DNA from: JADFOI01 sp965218935
Lineage (GTDB): Bacteria > Acidobacteriota > UBA6911 > RPQK01 > JADFOI01
Assembly (NCBI GenBank): GCA_965218935.1
Contig: CBDCMH010000002.1
Span: 186,001 to 250,000 of the forward strand
DNA length: 64,000 nt
Direction of reading: 5' to 3'
Every line of letters starts with the position of its first letter. Position 1 is the stretch's first letter. A model generated the notes under the pieces. That model had not been told where the DNA came from. It worked only from the letters and a program-made list of their open reading frames with translations, and did not search any database. This document shows positions 16,795 to 24,928 of the stretch, piece after piece. The position numbers were made by a program, and so were the translations under genes.

Positions 16795-17649
16795 GTGAAG
16801 ATCGGTATTGTCGCTAAACCCCACCGCACGGAGTTTGCCGCCACTCTTAACGAAGTGGTGCAATGGTTGCGATCTCGGGACTGTGCGACCATTGTGGAGG
16901 AAAGTATCGTTCAGGTCTCACCCCTGGGCGACGTGCTCACCGCTCCTCGGGAGAAGATTCCGGAACTCGTAGACGTCATTGTGGTCTTCGGCGGGGACGG
17001 CACCATGCTATCGGTAGCCCGCTCCGTTCAAGGTCGAAAGACTCAGATCCTCGGTGTCAATGTCGGTTCTCTCGGTTTCTTGACCGAAACCACCCTGGAT
17101 GAACTCTATCCTGTGTTGGAGCGAGTGTTGGCAGGAAAACACACCACCGATCGCCGCAGCATGCTCGAGATTGACGTTCATCACACCAACGGCACCGTTG
17201 GGACCTACCACGCCCTCAATGACGTCGTTATCAACAAGGGAGCAGTGGCCCGAATTATTAGTATGGATGCTTTCGTCAACGAGGACTTTATTGCTAATTT
17301 TCTGGCCGACGGGATGATTATTTCCACTCCGACCGGCTCCACGGCATACTCCCTGTCAGCCGGCGGCCCCGTCCTCTATCCCACCCTCGACTCTGTTGTG
17401 ATGACCCCGATTTGTTCCCACACCTTGGCTAATCGTCCACTGGTGATTCCGGCAGAAAGCAGCGTTCGCGTGGTGGTGAAATCAGGCGAAGATGTCATGC
17501 TGACAGTCGATGGCCAGGTGGGTGTGCCCTTGACGGAGGGAGATGAGATTCGCTGTACTCAATCAGAATATCAGATCGATCTGATTCAACCCGGAGACAA
17601 GGGCTTTTTCGATGTGCTCCGGGAAAAGCTCAAGTGGGGAGAGAGGTAG
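16795..17649 (+). CDS. nadK: NAD kinase
   Basis: Phosphorylates NAD to NADP using ATP or polyphosphate; cytoplasmic. Of 284 residues, the signature GGDGTMLSVAR starts at 66, NVGSLGFLTE follows near 88, and ADGMIISTPTGSTAYSLSAGGP near 180 is the second conserved block. It uses a GTG start with GAGGG about ten bases upstream. The stop is followed at once by an inverted repeat GTGCGC...GCGCAC and a purine-rich AGAGAGAAAGAGAGAG tract. Family and function are secure. Confidence 0.96.
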   Translation: MKIGIVAKPHRTEFAATLNEVVQWLRSRDCATIVEESIVQVSPLGDVLTAPREKIPELVDVIVVFGGDGTMLSVARSVQGRKTQILGVNVGSLGFLTETTLDELYPVLERVLAGKHTTDRRSMLEIDVHHTNGTVGTYHALNDVVINKGAVARIISMDAFVNEDFIANFLADGMIISTPTGSTAYSLSAGGPVLYPTLDSVVMTPICSHTLANRPLVIPAESSVRVVVKSGEDVMLTVDGQVGVPLTEGDEIRCTQSEYQIDLIQPGDKGFFDVLREKLKWGER

Positions 17650-17760
17650 TGCGCGAAGCGCTCGAGGCGGGCTTGGCGCACAGAGGAAGAGATGACGCGC
17701 TTCGCGCGTAGAGAGAAAGAGAGAGAAGAATCAAAGCAGGGTAAGGTAACGAATTACGAA
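17650..17760. repeat. Post-nadK structured spacer with GCGC hairpin and AGAGAGAAAGAG tract
   Basis: GTGCGC at 17650 pairs with GCGCAC 33 bases later, and a second palindrome CGCGCTTCGCGCG follows near 17696. The next segment, CGTAGAGAGAAAGAGAGA, recurs inverted downstream of the CoA-transferase genes near 39200 and is echoed by the polypurine end of the macroglobulin gene near 42210. It may act as a terminator; the origin of the shared tract is unclear. Confidence 0.5.
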
Positions 17761-17781
17761 GCACGAACGCTTGCCCCCCCC

Positions 17782-18111
17782 ATGGATACGAAAGTCGATC
17801 TCTTCATCGCAAAGGCAGCCTTTTTAAAGCAAGCGGGTTATGCATTGATTGCGGCGGGGCTGATCCTCCTGACCTTTCTGGGCACGACACCCTCCGTACA
17901 GGTTCCCTGGTTGGGATTCTACAGTTACCTGCTCATTGCGTTTGGAGGCATTGCGGTCGTTCTCTACAAGTGCACCCAAGCCCTGCAATATTCCCGCCTC
18001 AAGAAACGGACGGCCTACTGTCTGGAATGTGGATGGTTTGGACGCGGCACCGACTGGTACCGTTATGGATGTTGCCCTGAATGTGATTCAGAGAGGGTCG
18101 ACCTGCGCTAA
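17782..18111 (+). CDS. Two-helix membrane protein with C-terminal zinc ribbon, function unknown
   Basis: About 109 residues from the ATG at 17782; the frame extends back to 17692 through a low-complexity repeat unlikely to be coding. Two transmembrane helices lie at about 15-35 and 45-65. A C-terminal CXXC...CXXC pattern follows (CLECGWFGRG then CCPECDSE), a zinc-ribbon-like knuckle. Membrane proteins with zinc ribbons often act as small scaffolds or chaperone-like factors, but I do not recognise this one. It sits between nadK and the deacetylase-like gene, 24 bases before the latter. Confidence 0.55.
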   Translation: MDTKVDLFIAKAAFLKQAGYALIAAGLILLTFLGTTPSVQVPWLGFYSYLLIAFGGIAVVLYKCTQALQYSRLKKRTAYCLECGWFGRGTDWYRYGCCPECDSERVDLR

Positions 18112-18135
18112 AAAAAGTGGACTCTCTCCCTTTCT

Positions 18136-19167
18136 ATGAAATACGGAATCGTTCTCGATCGTACGTTCTTGCGCCACAGTACCCCGGCTGGGCATCCGGA
18201 GCGTCCCCAGCGGATCGAGGCGATCCTTGAAGCTGTCCAAAGGTGGAGCCCCTCCGGGCAGCTGGTACGAGTTGCGCCCCTTCCGGCTCAAGAGGAATGG
18301 CTCATCGCTGTGCACACCCATGAGCACTGGCAAAGAATCCACGCTACTTCCGGACAGACGGTTTCCCAGCTCGATCCGGATACCTACACCGGCCCTGATT
18401 CATTCGAGACGGCCACTCTGGCAGCAGGCAGTGCCGTGGCTCTGACCGATGAGCTTTTACAAGGTAACATCCACTCCGGATTCGCCTTGATTCGGCCGCC
18501 GGGCCACCATGCTGAGAGCAACCGGGTGATGGGATTTTGCCTCTTCAACAACGTCGCGGTTGCTGCCGATTGGGCGATCCGAAACGGCGGGGTGGAAAAG
18601 GTGGCCATTGTTGACTTTGATGTCCACCATGGAAACGGAACCCAGGAAATCTTCTACACCCGTTCCGATGTTCTGTACCTCTCCGCCCATCAATACCTCT
18701 TCTATCCGGGGACCGGCCATTTCAACCAGCTGGGTGAAGGTCAGGGTAAGGGTTTCACGGTCAATTTTCCCCTTCGTTCCGGTGCCGGAAATCCATTTTA
18801 CTGTACTCTTTTCGGTGACCTGGTTCTTCCCATCGTCCGCCAGTTCGATCCGCAATTGATCCTGGTCTCAGCAGGCTATGATGCCCACAAGGATGACCCA
18901 CTGGCGGGCATGAATCTCGATGTGGAGGGATTTGGCCAGTTGGTCCATCTGCTCGACTCTCTGGCACAAGAGGTGTGCCAGGGGCGTATCCTGTTTGTCT
19001 TGGAAGGAGGCTACAATCTGAAGGCTTTGTCCGAAGCAGTCGTTTGTACCATGGACACCAGCATGGCCCCCAGAACATCTCCAATCAAGGGGAATGAGCA
19101 GACAGACGAATACCTGAGCTATCGAGAACAGGCCCGGCGAGTTTTTTCACCCTACTGGGAAGTGTGA
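18136..19167 (+). CDS. Histone-deacetylase-family amidohydrolase (AcuC/HDAC-like)
   Basis: 343-residue arginase/deacetylase-fold zinc enzyme that removes acyl groups from lysine or polyamine substrates. Features in order: HPERPQRIEAI near residue 20; RPPGHHAESNRVMGFC with the catalytic His pair at 124-125; VDFDVHHGNGT with zinc ligands Asp162 and His164; SAGYDAHKDDPL with the third ligand Asp249; LEGGYNL near 295. It probably acts in the cytoplasm, for example on acetylated proteins or acetylpolyamines. The substrate cannot be inferred from context. It is followed by CTGACC hairpin repeats that would separate it from the convergent nuclease gene. Confidence 0.88.
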   Translation: MKYGIVLDRTFLRHSTPAGHPERPQRIEAILEAVQRWSPSGQLVRVAPLPAQEEWLIAVHTHEHWQRIHATSGQTVSQLDPDTYTGPDSFETATLAAGSAVALTDELLQGNIHSGFALIRPPGHHAESNRVMGFCLFNNVAVAADWAIRNGGVEKVAIVDFDVHHGNGTQEIFYTRSDVLYLSAHQYLFYPGTGHFNQLGEGQGKGFTVNFPLRSGAGNPFYCTLFGDLVLPIVRQFDPQLILVSAGYDAHKDDPLAGMNLDVEGFGQLVHLLDSLAQEVCQGRILFVLEGGYNLKALSEAVVCTMDTSMAPRTSPIKGNEQTDEYLSYREQARRVFSPYWEV

Positions 19168-19169
19168 AA

Positions 19170-19256
19170 AGAACCTGACCGCCTGACCACCTGACCGCGG
19201 AAAACAAACACTAGAGACAGGGGGTCAGGGGTCAGGGGTCAGGGGGTCAGGTTTTC
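19170..19256. repeat. Inverted CTGACC tandem arrays between convergent genes
   Basis: Three CTGACC units on the plus strand at about 19176-19196 face four GGGTCAGG units at about 19219-19250, giving a large hairpin between the deacetylase and nuclease genes. The right array runs through the last codons and the TGA stop of the nuclease gene, so its Pro-Asp-Pro-rich tail is repeat-encoded. Related CTGAC units occur at 4027, 21900, 24868, 46060 and 48371. Confidence 0.7.
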
Positions 19257-20076
19257 CCGCCTTTTCCCAGGCCATCCACCACAGGGATGCCACTCGATAG
19301 GCGGCCTGATTGAGGCGATCTCCTAAGACCTCACCCACCTCGTGGAACATGCGCTTAAAGTACTGATCGGGATATTGCTTCCGGTCCCCTCCCAATTCCG
19401 AGACCACTCTCTCATCCGCCAGCAGAACAGGGTCAACCCACTGGTAACTCTCCACAGCCACATCCTGAAGCTTCCCCATCACCGGTCCCAAATCGGTTGG
19501 AGCGGCTTTCGAAAAGGTAACCTGCTCAAGGTAAAAATTCACTAGGTCACTTTCGAATCGAGAATGGATGCCCAACTGTCCGGTGAGCTGACCATCGTGG
19601 TTTTCGGTGGTATGGAAAGGTTGGTGAAGATCTCCAACATAGTGGGAAAGATCTGCGGAATAAAGCAAGATCTGTTCAAGGTCCTGCCGCTGAAACGCGT
19701 CGACCAAGTGAGCAAAGGTCCTTTGGGCTGCCCAGAGAATGGTCCCGTTTTTCTCGACTGTTTCTTTCCCGAAGCGACGAACTAACTGGTCGTAATCCGG
19801 GTCGAAATCGGAAAAGGGGAACTCCCCATAGAGTTCCAGATCAATAAAGTGGCGAGAGAGTTCCTCCGCATCCTGACCCTTCCGGTAATCAGGGCCCATG
19901 GTTTGTTGAACGACCGTGCCGCGGTGTTGACCGAGCAGCCCCTGGAAGCTCCCTTCCAGGTTATCCAGGGCCCGGTTGGTGATCCATCGATGCCCGGCAG
20001 GACCCCAGGCGAAACCCTGAACTGTGAGGAGCGCGCAGAAGCAGAAAAAAAGGGGGAGACAAGCTCTTCGCTTCAA
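19225..20076 (-). CDS. Exported S1/P1-type zinc nuclease
   Basis: 283 residues. A Sec signal peptide of about 23 residues ends before WGPAGHRW, so the mature N-terminal Trp can act as a zinc ligand, as in P1 nuclease and zinc phospholipase C. Further likely ligands are in RHFIDLE, HLVDAF and DLSHYVGDLHQPFH, which together form the trinuclear zinc site. It would degrade single-stranded nucleic acid outside the cytoplasm, perhaps for phosphate or nucleoside scavenging. The C-terminal KPDPLTPDP and the stop are encoded by a CTGACCC tandem array, so the original C-terminus may differ. It overlaps the preceding small gene by 4 bases. Confidence 0.85.
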   Translation of the reverse strand: MKRRACLPLFFCFCALLTVQGFAWGPAGHRWITNRALDNLEGSFQGLLGQHRGTVVQQTMGPDYRKGQDAEELSRHFIDLELYGEFPFSDFDPDYDQLVRRFGKETVEKNGTILWAAQRTFAHLVDAFQRQDLEQILLYSADLSHYVGDLHQPFHTTENHDGQLTGQLGIHSRFESDLVNFYLEQVTFSKAAPTDLGPVMGKLQDVAVESYQWVDPVLLADERVVSELGGDRKQYPDQYFKRMFHEVGEVLGDRLNQAAYRVASLWWMAWEKAGKPDPLTPDP

Positions 20077-20324
20077 ACGGTCTGTTTGAACTTTCGTTTC
20101 AGCACCTCAGGCAGTCGGTAGACGGTGCGGCAGGTTTCACACTTGAGAAGAACCAGTTTCGGATCCTCTGGAAACTTTCTTTCAATCTCCTCAAGGAGTT
20201 CCTTGTCCGGCTCGTTATAGTAGCCGGCGAAAGGAGTGTAACGCTTGAGCCCTCCGTGGCAGGGCTTTCCTTTGGCACCCGCCGTTGTGCAAACCACCTG
20301 TTTGGAAATCAGGTCTTTAATCAC
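20073..20324 (-). CDS. Small cysteine-rich protein, function unknown
   Basis: 83 residues from a GTG start with GGGGGAAG five bases upstream. It contains Cys12 and Cys22 in the N-terminal part and a CETC knuckle at about 62-65, suggesting a zinc-binding fold, and ends in a basic tail. There is no signal peptide. Its stop overlaps the start of the exported nuclease (ATGA), so the two are translationally linked and may share a function, although one product is exported and the other is not. I do not recognise the family. Confidence 0.6.
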   Translation of the reverse strand: MIKDLISKQVVCTTAGAKGKPCHGGLKRYTPFAGYYNEPDKELLEEIERKFPEDPKLVLLKCETCRTVYRLPEVLKRKFKQTV

Positions 20325-20382
20325 TGGATCTTCCCCCTGAGAATCCCTATTGTAGCGAACAGGCTGTCCTTGTTCCAGTACC

Positions 20383-21882
20383 CGAATTGCCTCATCAAAA
20401 ATCTATTCGAAATGGATACGTTGCCTCATTAAAAAATCTATTCGAAATTGCCTGGCCCTGAGCAGGGGAATAGAAGTGTCCTCCATGAAGGAATGGAGGG
20501 CACCAATGAGGTTAACGATGGCAGAAAAGCGTGTATTGATCAAAAGTTTTGCCCCCCGCTACCGGAAGAAGGGCAAGAAGGTGAAGGGGGAAGTGTTGAC
20601 GGAGTTTACCCAAATGACGGGCTACAACCGCTGCTATGGAGCCTATCTGCTTCGCCACCAGGGCAAGCGGATCCGGTTGAGCCCCAAGCTGGTGGCGGTA
20701 GGGGATATCGGCAAGAGAGTACGGCGAGAGCGGGCCCGCAAATACGACCAGAAAGTTCTAAAGGCGCTGACGATGATCTGGGAGATACTGGACTATTTGT
20801 GTGGCAAACGTCTGGTCGCGATTTTGCCGGAAGTGGTACCCATTTTACAAAGACATGGGGAACTGAAAGTGGATGCCAGCACCCATGAGCGGTTGATGCA
20901 GATCAGCGCCGCCACCATCGATCGGCTGCTGGAGCCCGAAAGGTGCAAGCACCGTCTCAAAGGACGATCCGGAACCAAGCCGGGAACGCTGCTCAAACAC
21001 CAGATTCCGATCAAGCGTTTCGCCGACTGGCAGGAGGATCGCCCCGGTTTTGTGGAAGTGGACCTGGTGGGCCATGAGGGAGGCCAGGGTCGGGGGGACT
21101 ACCTTCAAACCCTGGATGTGACGGACGTGTACACGGGCTGGACAGAGGTCCGAGCGGTGCGCAATAAGGCCCAGGTGTGGGTCCTGGAAGCGATGAAGCT
21201 GCTTCAGAAGCGCTCGCCCTTCCCTTGGCTGGGGATGGCTTCGGACAACGGCAGCGAGTTCATCAACAAGCACTTGATTCGTTTTTGTGAGCAGGAAAAG
21301 ATCAGCTTCAGCCGAACCCGCCCCTCGCGCAAGAATGACAACCCTTATGTGGAGCAGAAAAACTATTCGGTGGTTCGGCGGGCCGTGGGTTATGCTCGCT
21401 ACGAGGGAGAGCGAGAACAGGAGCTGGTGAACGAGTTGTACGATCGGCTGCGACTGCAGATCAACTTTTTCAAGCCGGTCATGAAGATGGTGGCCAAGCA
21501 ACGTCGAGGGTCTCGGATCTGGAAAAAGTATGATGTGCCGAAAACTCCCTACCGGAGGATCTGCGAGTCCCCTGAGGTGGCGGACAAGATCAAGCGGGAA
21601 CTGGCCCGAGAGTATGAGAAGCTCAATCCGGCCCAGCTGGCACGGCAGATCGGCTGGCTTCAGAATTGCCTTTTGCTCAAACCGACTCCTGAGCAGAAGA
21701 AACGATGGGAAACGGGCTGGATGTGAAAATCTTTCTCTTGCTGCAGGCTGCGGGTGTTGGGCAAGGGGTTGCCACTCCTCTGGTTGGTGCTTTTTACCAC
21801 CACTTTTTGCAATCCCTTTCGGATAGATTCTTAGTGAGGCAACGAATACCCTTTGGAATAGATTTTTACGTGAGGCAACGGG
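20383..21882 (+). mobile_element. Insertion sequence copy 2 (1500 bp, full-length)
   Basis: Full element from CGAATTGCCTC to GAGGCAACGGG with two terminal motifs at each end (34-bp and 36-bp spacing). No matching 5-bp target duplication: the left flank is GTACC and the right flank GACCA. This points to a rearrangement after insertion. It lies in the gap between the small cysteine-rich gene and polX. Confidence 0.93.
20506..21726 (+). CDS. DDE transposase, IS copy 2
   Basis: Same protein as in copy 1 with one visible difference four residues from the C-terminus (Ala to Thr, GAAACGG in place of GAAGCGG). The triad Asp186, Asp247 and Glu283 is intact, so the copy is probably functional. Its near-identity to the other three copies indicates very recent spread. 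The start at the ATG behind GGAGGG is preferred. Confidence 0.93.
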   Translation: MRLTMAEKRVLIKSFAPRYRKKGKKVKGEVLTEFTQMTGYNRCYGAYLLRHQGKRIRLSPKLVAVGDIGKRVRRERARKYDQKVLKALTMIWEILDYLCGKRLVAILPEVVPILQRHGELKVDASTHERLMQISAATIDRLLEPERCKHRLKGRSGTKPGTLLKHQIPIKRFADWQEDRPGFVEVDLVGHEGGQGRGDYLQTLDVTDVYTGWTEVRAVRNKAQVWVLEAMKLLQKRSPFPWLGMASDNGSEFINKHLIRFCEQEKISFSRTRPSRKNDNPYVEQKNYSVVRRAVGYARYEGEREQELVNELYDRLRLQINFFKPVMKMVAKQRRGSRIWKKYDVPKTPYRRICESPEVADKIKRELAREYEKLNPAQLARQIGWLQNCLLLKPTPEQKKRWETGWM

Positions 21883-21899
21883 GACCACGATCTGCGGTC

Positions 21900-21930
21900 T
21901 GCGGTCTGTTGTCAGCTGTCAGCTGCCTCC
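21900..21930. repeat. CTGACA tandem repeat at the 3' end of polX
   Basis: On the minus strand the sequence reads GGCAGCTGACAGCTGACAAC and then two AGACCGC units. The polX stop is the first TGA of this array, immediately after Gly-Gly-Ser. The rsmH and yidD stop codons sit in the same kind of sequence. Confidence 0.65.
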
Positions 21931-23676
21931 GTACTCCTCCTTCTTCAACACCTTTCGCAGCTTCTCGAGAGGATAAGTGTTGATCACATCCTTGGCCTCG
22001 AGCCAACCTCGCCGGGCTGTAAAAAGACCGTATTCCTGATAGCCCAGCATTTTCCGGCTGTGACTGTCCGAGTTGATGCTGATCAAGACACCCTGATCGC
22101 TGGCCATGCGACAGTGAACGTCGCTTAGATCCAGGCGAGAGGGGTGGGCGTTGATCTCCAGACAAACCCGGTTTTCCCGGGCGGTTTGGATCACTTGCTC
22201 CAGATCAACCGGATAAGGTCCTCGTTTGGTCAGCAGGCGTCCGGTGGGATGAGCCAGGATGTTGACATGGGGGTTCTCAAGAGCTCGACAGATTCTCGAG
22301 GTCATCTCCTTGCGGGAAAGATTGAAACGGCTGTGAACCGAGGCAATAACAAGGTCGAGTTGAGAGAGGACGTCATCATCCAGGTCCAGATCTCCCTCAG
22401 TGAGGATATCGACCTCAATTCCCTTGAGAATGTGAATCTTGCCCATACGGGAGGCCACCTGATCGATTTCCTCCATCTGACCGAGAAGCCTTTTTTCATC
22501 CAGTCCCCCGGTCATAGCCAGGGCCTTGCTGTGATCGGTAATGGCAATGTACTGATATCCTAAGGCGATCCCGGCAGCAGCCATCTCCTCGATCGAATTT
22601 CGACCATCGGTGGCCGTCGTATGCATGTGCAGGTCGCCTCGTATGTCTTCCATGCTCACCAGGTCAGGCAATTGGCCGGCTTCCGCCTTTTCAATCTCCC
22701 CTCGGTTCTCTCTGATCTCAGGTGGAATGAGTGACAGGTCGAGAAGCCTGTAAATATCCTCTTCATTTTCGCCAGCGACTTTCTCTGGAGGATCTTCTTT
22801 CCCCCTCTGGTCGAGCCGATACAGACCATATTCACTTATTTTGTAGCCCATCCGTTTGGCCCGTTCTCGTAAGGCCACGTTATGCGCTTTGGAGCCGGTA
22901 AAGTACTGAAGCGCAGCACCGAAAGATTCATCCTCCAACACCCGCAGATCGGCTTGGAGGCCACGGCGAAGAACCACCGAGGCCTTGGTCTCTCCCTGAG
23001 ACAACACCTCCTGTACATCGGGATTCCCAATGAATGCATCGATCGCTTCTCCGAGAGAATCGCAAGTCACCAGGATGTCGATATCGCCGACGGTTTCACG
23101 TCTGCGCCTCACGCTGCCGGCCGGAGAAATTCGCTTGAGCTTCACCTGCGATTTGAGGTATTCGATCAACTCCTGGCAGATTTCGATGCCGTCGTCGAGG
23201 CGAAAGCGACCCTGGAGAAGACGATGATCTTCAATGGCCTTAAGAATCTTGGCCTCGCTCTTCTCTCCCATTCCCGGCAAAGAGCGCAGTTTCTCTTCTC
23301 GTGCTACTTTTTCCAGCTCATCAATGGTGCTGATATTCAGGGTCTTCCGAAACAGGCTGATCTTTTTCGGACCCAGGTTTTGCAACTCCAGCAAGGTGAG
23401 TAGTGAAGGAGGAATCTGCCCCTTGAGATCCTCATGTTCCTGGCTTGCTCCGGTCTCGGCAATCTCCTGGATTTTCTTGATCGTGCCTTCACCGATGCCT
23501 GAGATCTTTCGCAGCTTTTCGGGATCTTCCTGCGAGGCCTGAACCCCGTTGAAAGTGAGATCTCGGATGATCTGGGCAGTTCGTCGAAAGGAGCGTATTC
23601 GGAAAGGATTGGCTTCCTGAATTTCCAGAATGTCAGCGACTTCACTGAAAATTCTGGCCAGGTCCTTGTTCTCCAT
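21919..23676 (-). CDS. polX: Family X DNA polymerase / PHP exonuclease (PolX)
   Basis: 585 residues with the standard bacterial PolX architecture. Helix-hairpin-helix and 8-kDa-like domains occupy the first 150 residues (ISGIGEGTIKKIQEI, SLPGMGEKSEAKIL). A pol-beta nucleotidyltransferase core has GDIDILVTCD holding the catalytic aspartates near 197. A C-terminal PHP domain with DLHMHTTATDG near 345 and later His/Asp metal ligands supplies 3'-5' exonuclease and AP-endonuclease activity. Its role is gap filling in base excision repair. It overlaps the preceding aminotransferase stop by one base (TGATG). The stop codon lies within a CTGACA repeat, next to IS copy 2. Confidence 0.95.
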   Translation of the reverse strand: MENKDLARIFSEVADILEIQEANPFRIRSFRRTAQIIRDLTFNGVQASQEDPEKLRKISGIGEGTIKKIQEIAETGASQEHEDLKGQIPPSLLTLLELQNLGPKKISLFRKTLNISTIDELEKVAREEKLRSLPGMGEKSEAKILKAIEDHRLLQGRFRLDDGIEICQELIEYLKSQVKLKRISPAGSVRRRRETVGDIDILVTCDSLGEAIDAFIGNPDVQEVLSQGETKASVVLRRGLQADLRVLEDESFGAALQYFTGSKAHNVALRERAKRMGYKISEYGLYRLDQRGKEDPPEKVAGENEEDIYRLLDLSLIPPEIRENRGEIEKAEAGQLPDLVSMEDIRGDLHMHTTATDGRNSIEEMAAAGIALGYQYIAITDHSKALAMTGGLDEKRLLGQMEEIDQVASRMGKIHILKGIEVDILTEGDLDLDDDVLSQLDLVIASVHSRFNLSRKEMTSRICRALENPHVNILAHPTGRLLTKRGPYPVDLEQVIQTARENRVCLEINAHPSRLDLSDVHCRMASDQGVLISINSDSHSRKMLGYQEYGLFTARRGWLEAKDVINTYPLEKLRKVLKKEEYGGS

Positions 23677-24863
23677 CAGTCCCGCAACCGCTGCAGCCGC
23701 TCGGCTGCTTCACTCAACACATCCTGAGTTTTGCAAAAAGCGAAACGAATGAAGCGTCTGCCCAATTCAGGTCGATGATAAAAACTGCTTCCCGGAACTG
23801 CTGCAACCCCATAGTCCTTGATCAATTGATCGACAAACTGGATATCATCCAGGTCGGTCAGAGGAGAGATATCCACCATGATGTAGTAGGCCCCCGCCGG
23901 AGTCCAAACTTTAAATCCGATATCCTGCAGGACGCCCACCAGGTAATCCCGGCGTTGGCGATACCCTGAGGCCAGCTTCTCATAATACTGCCGGTCCGTT
24001 TGCATCGCCTTGGCGCCGGCTTCCTGCAGGGGCGCGGCCGCTCCCACCGTCAGGAAATCATGAACCTTGCGGATCCCGTCGGTGAGATCCTCGGGAGCAA
24101 TGATGTATCCGATCCGCCATCCTGTCACACTGAAAGTCTTGGAGAGTCCACTGATGGTAATGGTGCGGTCCTTCATCCCCTCCAAGAGCGCAATGGGATG
24201 ATGCCTATGATCGTCATAGACAATGTGCTCATAAATCTCATCGGTGATGACGTAAAAGTCGTAGGCCTGGGCAAGTTCAGACAGCTGACCCAGCTCTTCC
24301 AGAGAGAAAACCTTACCTGAAGGGTTGTTGGGGGTATTGAGAATCAGAGCACGGATTCCCCCACCCGAGACGGCGTCCTGAATTTTTTGTTCCAGTTCCT
24401 GAAGATCAAAGGTCCAATCGCGGTTGGCATCAAGAGAGACATAAACGGGTGAAGCACCGGCGATGATGGCATCAGGACCGTAGTTTTCATAAAAGGGTTC
24501 AAACACAAGCAACTGATCTCCCGGATTGACCAGGGCCAGGATCGAAGAAATCATGCTTTCGGTCGAACCGCAGGCGACGGTGATTTCTCTTTCGGGATCA
24601 ATTTCCCAATCATAAATTTCCCTGTACTTGTCGCTGATTGCCCGGCGGAATCCAGGGGCGCCCCAGGTAATGGCATACTGGTTGATATCGTCTTGAATAG
24701 CCTGGCAGGCAGCCTTCTTAATCTCCTCAGGTGCCGGAAAATTAGGGAATCCTTGAGCCAGATTGATGGCATCGTGCTGGAAGGCCAGACGCGTCATCTC
24801 CCGAATAACGGACTCGGTGAAATGGGTGACCTTCTGGCTGACCCGATGGGGTGAAGTGGGCAT
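23676..24863 (-). CDS. Class I/II PLP aminotransferase (methionine/kynurenine aminotransferase-like)
   Basis: 395-residue fold-type I aminotransferase. The PLP lysine is in SGLSKTFSVTGWRIGY near residue 240. NTPNNPSGKVFS near 180 supplies the PLP-binding Asn. The N-terminal INLAQGFPNFPAPEEIKKA and YAITWGAPGFRRAI are like YbdL and kynurenine-oxoglutarate transaminases rather than aspartate aminotransferase. It may transaminate methionine, glutamine or aromatic amino acids; the substrate is not determined. It overlaps polX by one base. Between it and the upstream GAF-like gene is a 65-bp spacer of CTGACC/CTGACA repeats. Confidence 0.88.
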   Translation of the reverse strand: MPTSPHRVSQKVTHFTESVIREMTRLAFQHDAINLAQGFPNFPAPEEIKKAACQAIQDDINQYAITWGAPGFRRAISDKYREIYDWEIDPEREITVACGSTESMISSILALVNPGDQLLVFEPFYENYGPDAIIAGASPVYVSLDANRDWTFDLQELEQKIQDAVSGGGIRALILNTPNNPSGKVFSLEELGQLSELAQAYDFYVITDEIYEHIVYDDHRHHPIALLEGMKDRTITISGLSKTFSVTGWRIGYIIAPEDLTDGIRKVHDFLTVGAAAPLQEAGAKAMQTDRQYYEKLASGYRQRRDYLVGVLQDIGFKVWTPAGAYYIMVDISPLTDLDDIQFVDQLIKDYGVAAVPGSSFYHRPELGRRFIRFAFCKTQDVLSEAAERLQRLRD

Positions 24864-24867
24864 GGTT

Positions 24868-24908
24868 CAGACTGACCTCCTGACCCCCTGACCGGCTGAC
24901 AGCTGACA
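24868..24908. repeat. CTGAC tandem array in the aminotransferase leader
   Basis: Five CTGAC units in a row on the plus strand with changing third-letter tails (CTC, CCC, CGG, AG, AA). It lies between the GAF-like gene and the aminotransferase and would be in the aminotransferase mRNA leader. It joins the CC-type units seen at 19170 and the CA-type units seen at 4027, 21900 and 48371 in a single array. Confidence 0.65.
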
Positions 24909-24928
24909 ATTAGGAAAAAGTTAGGTAT

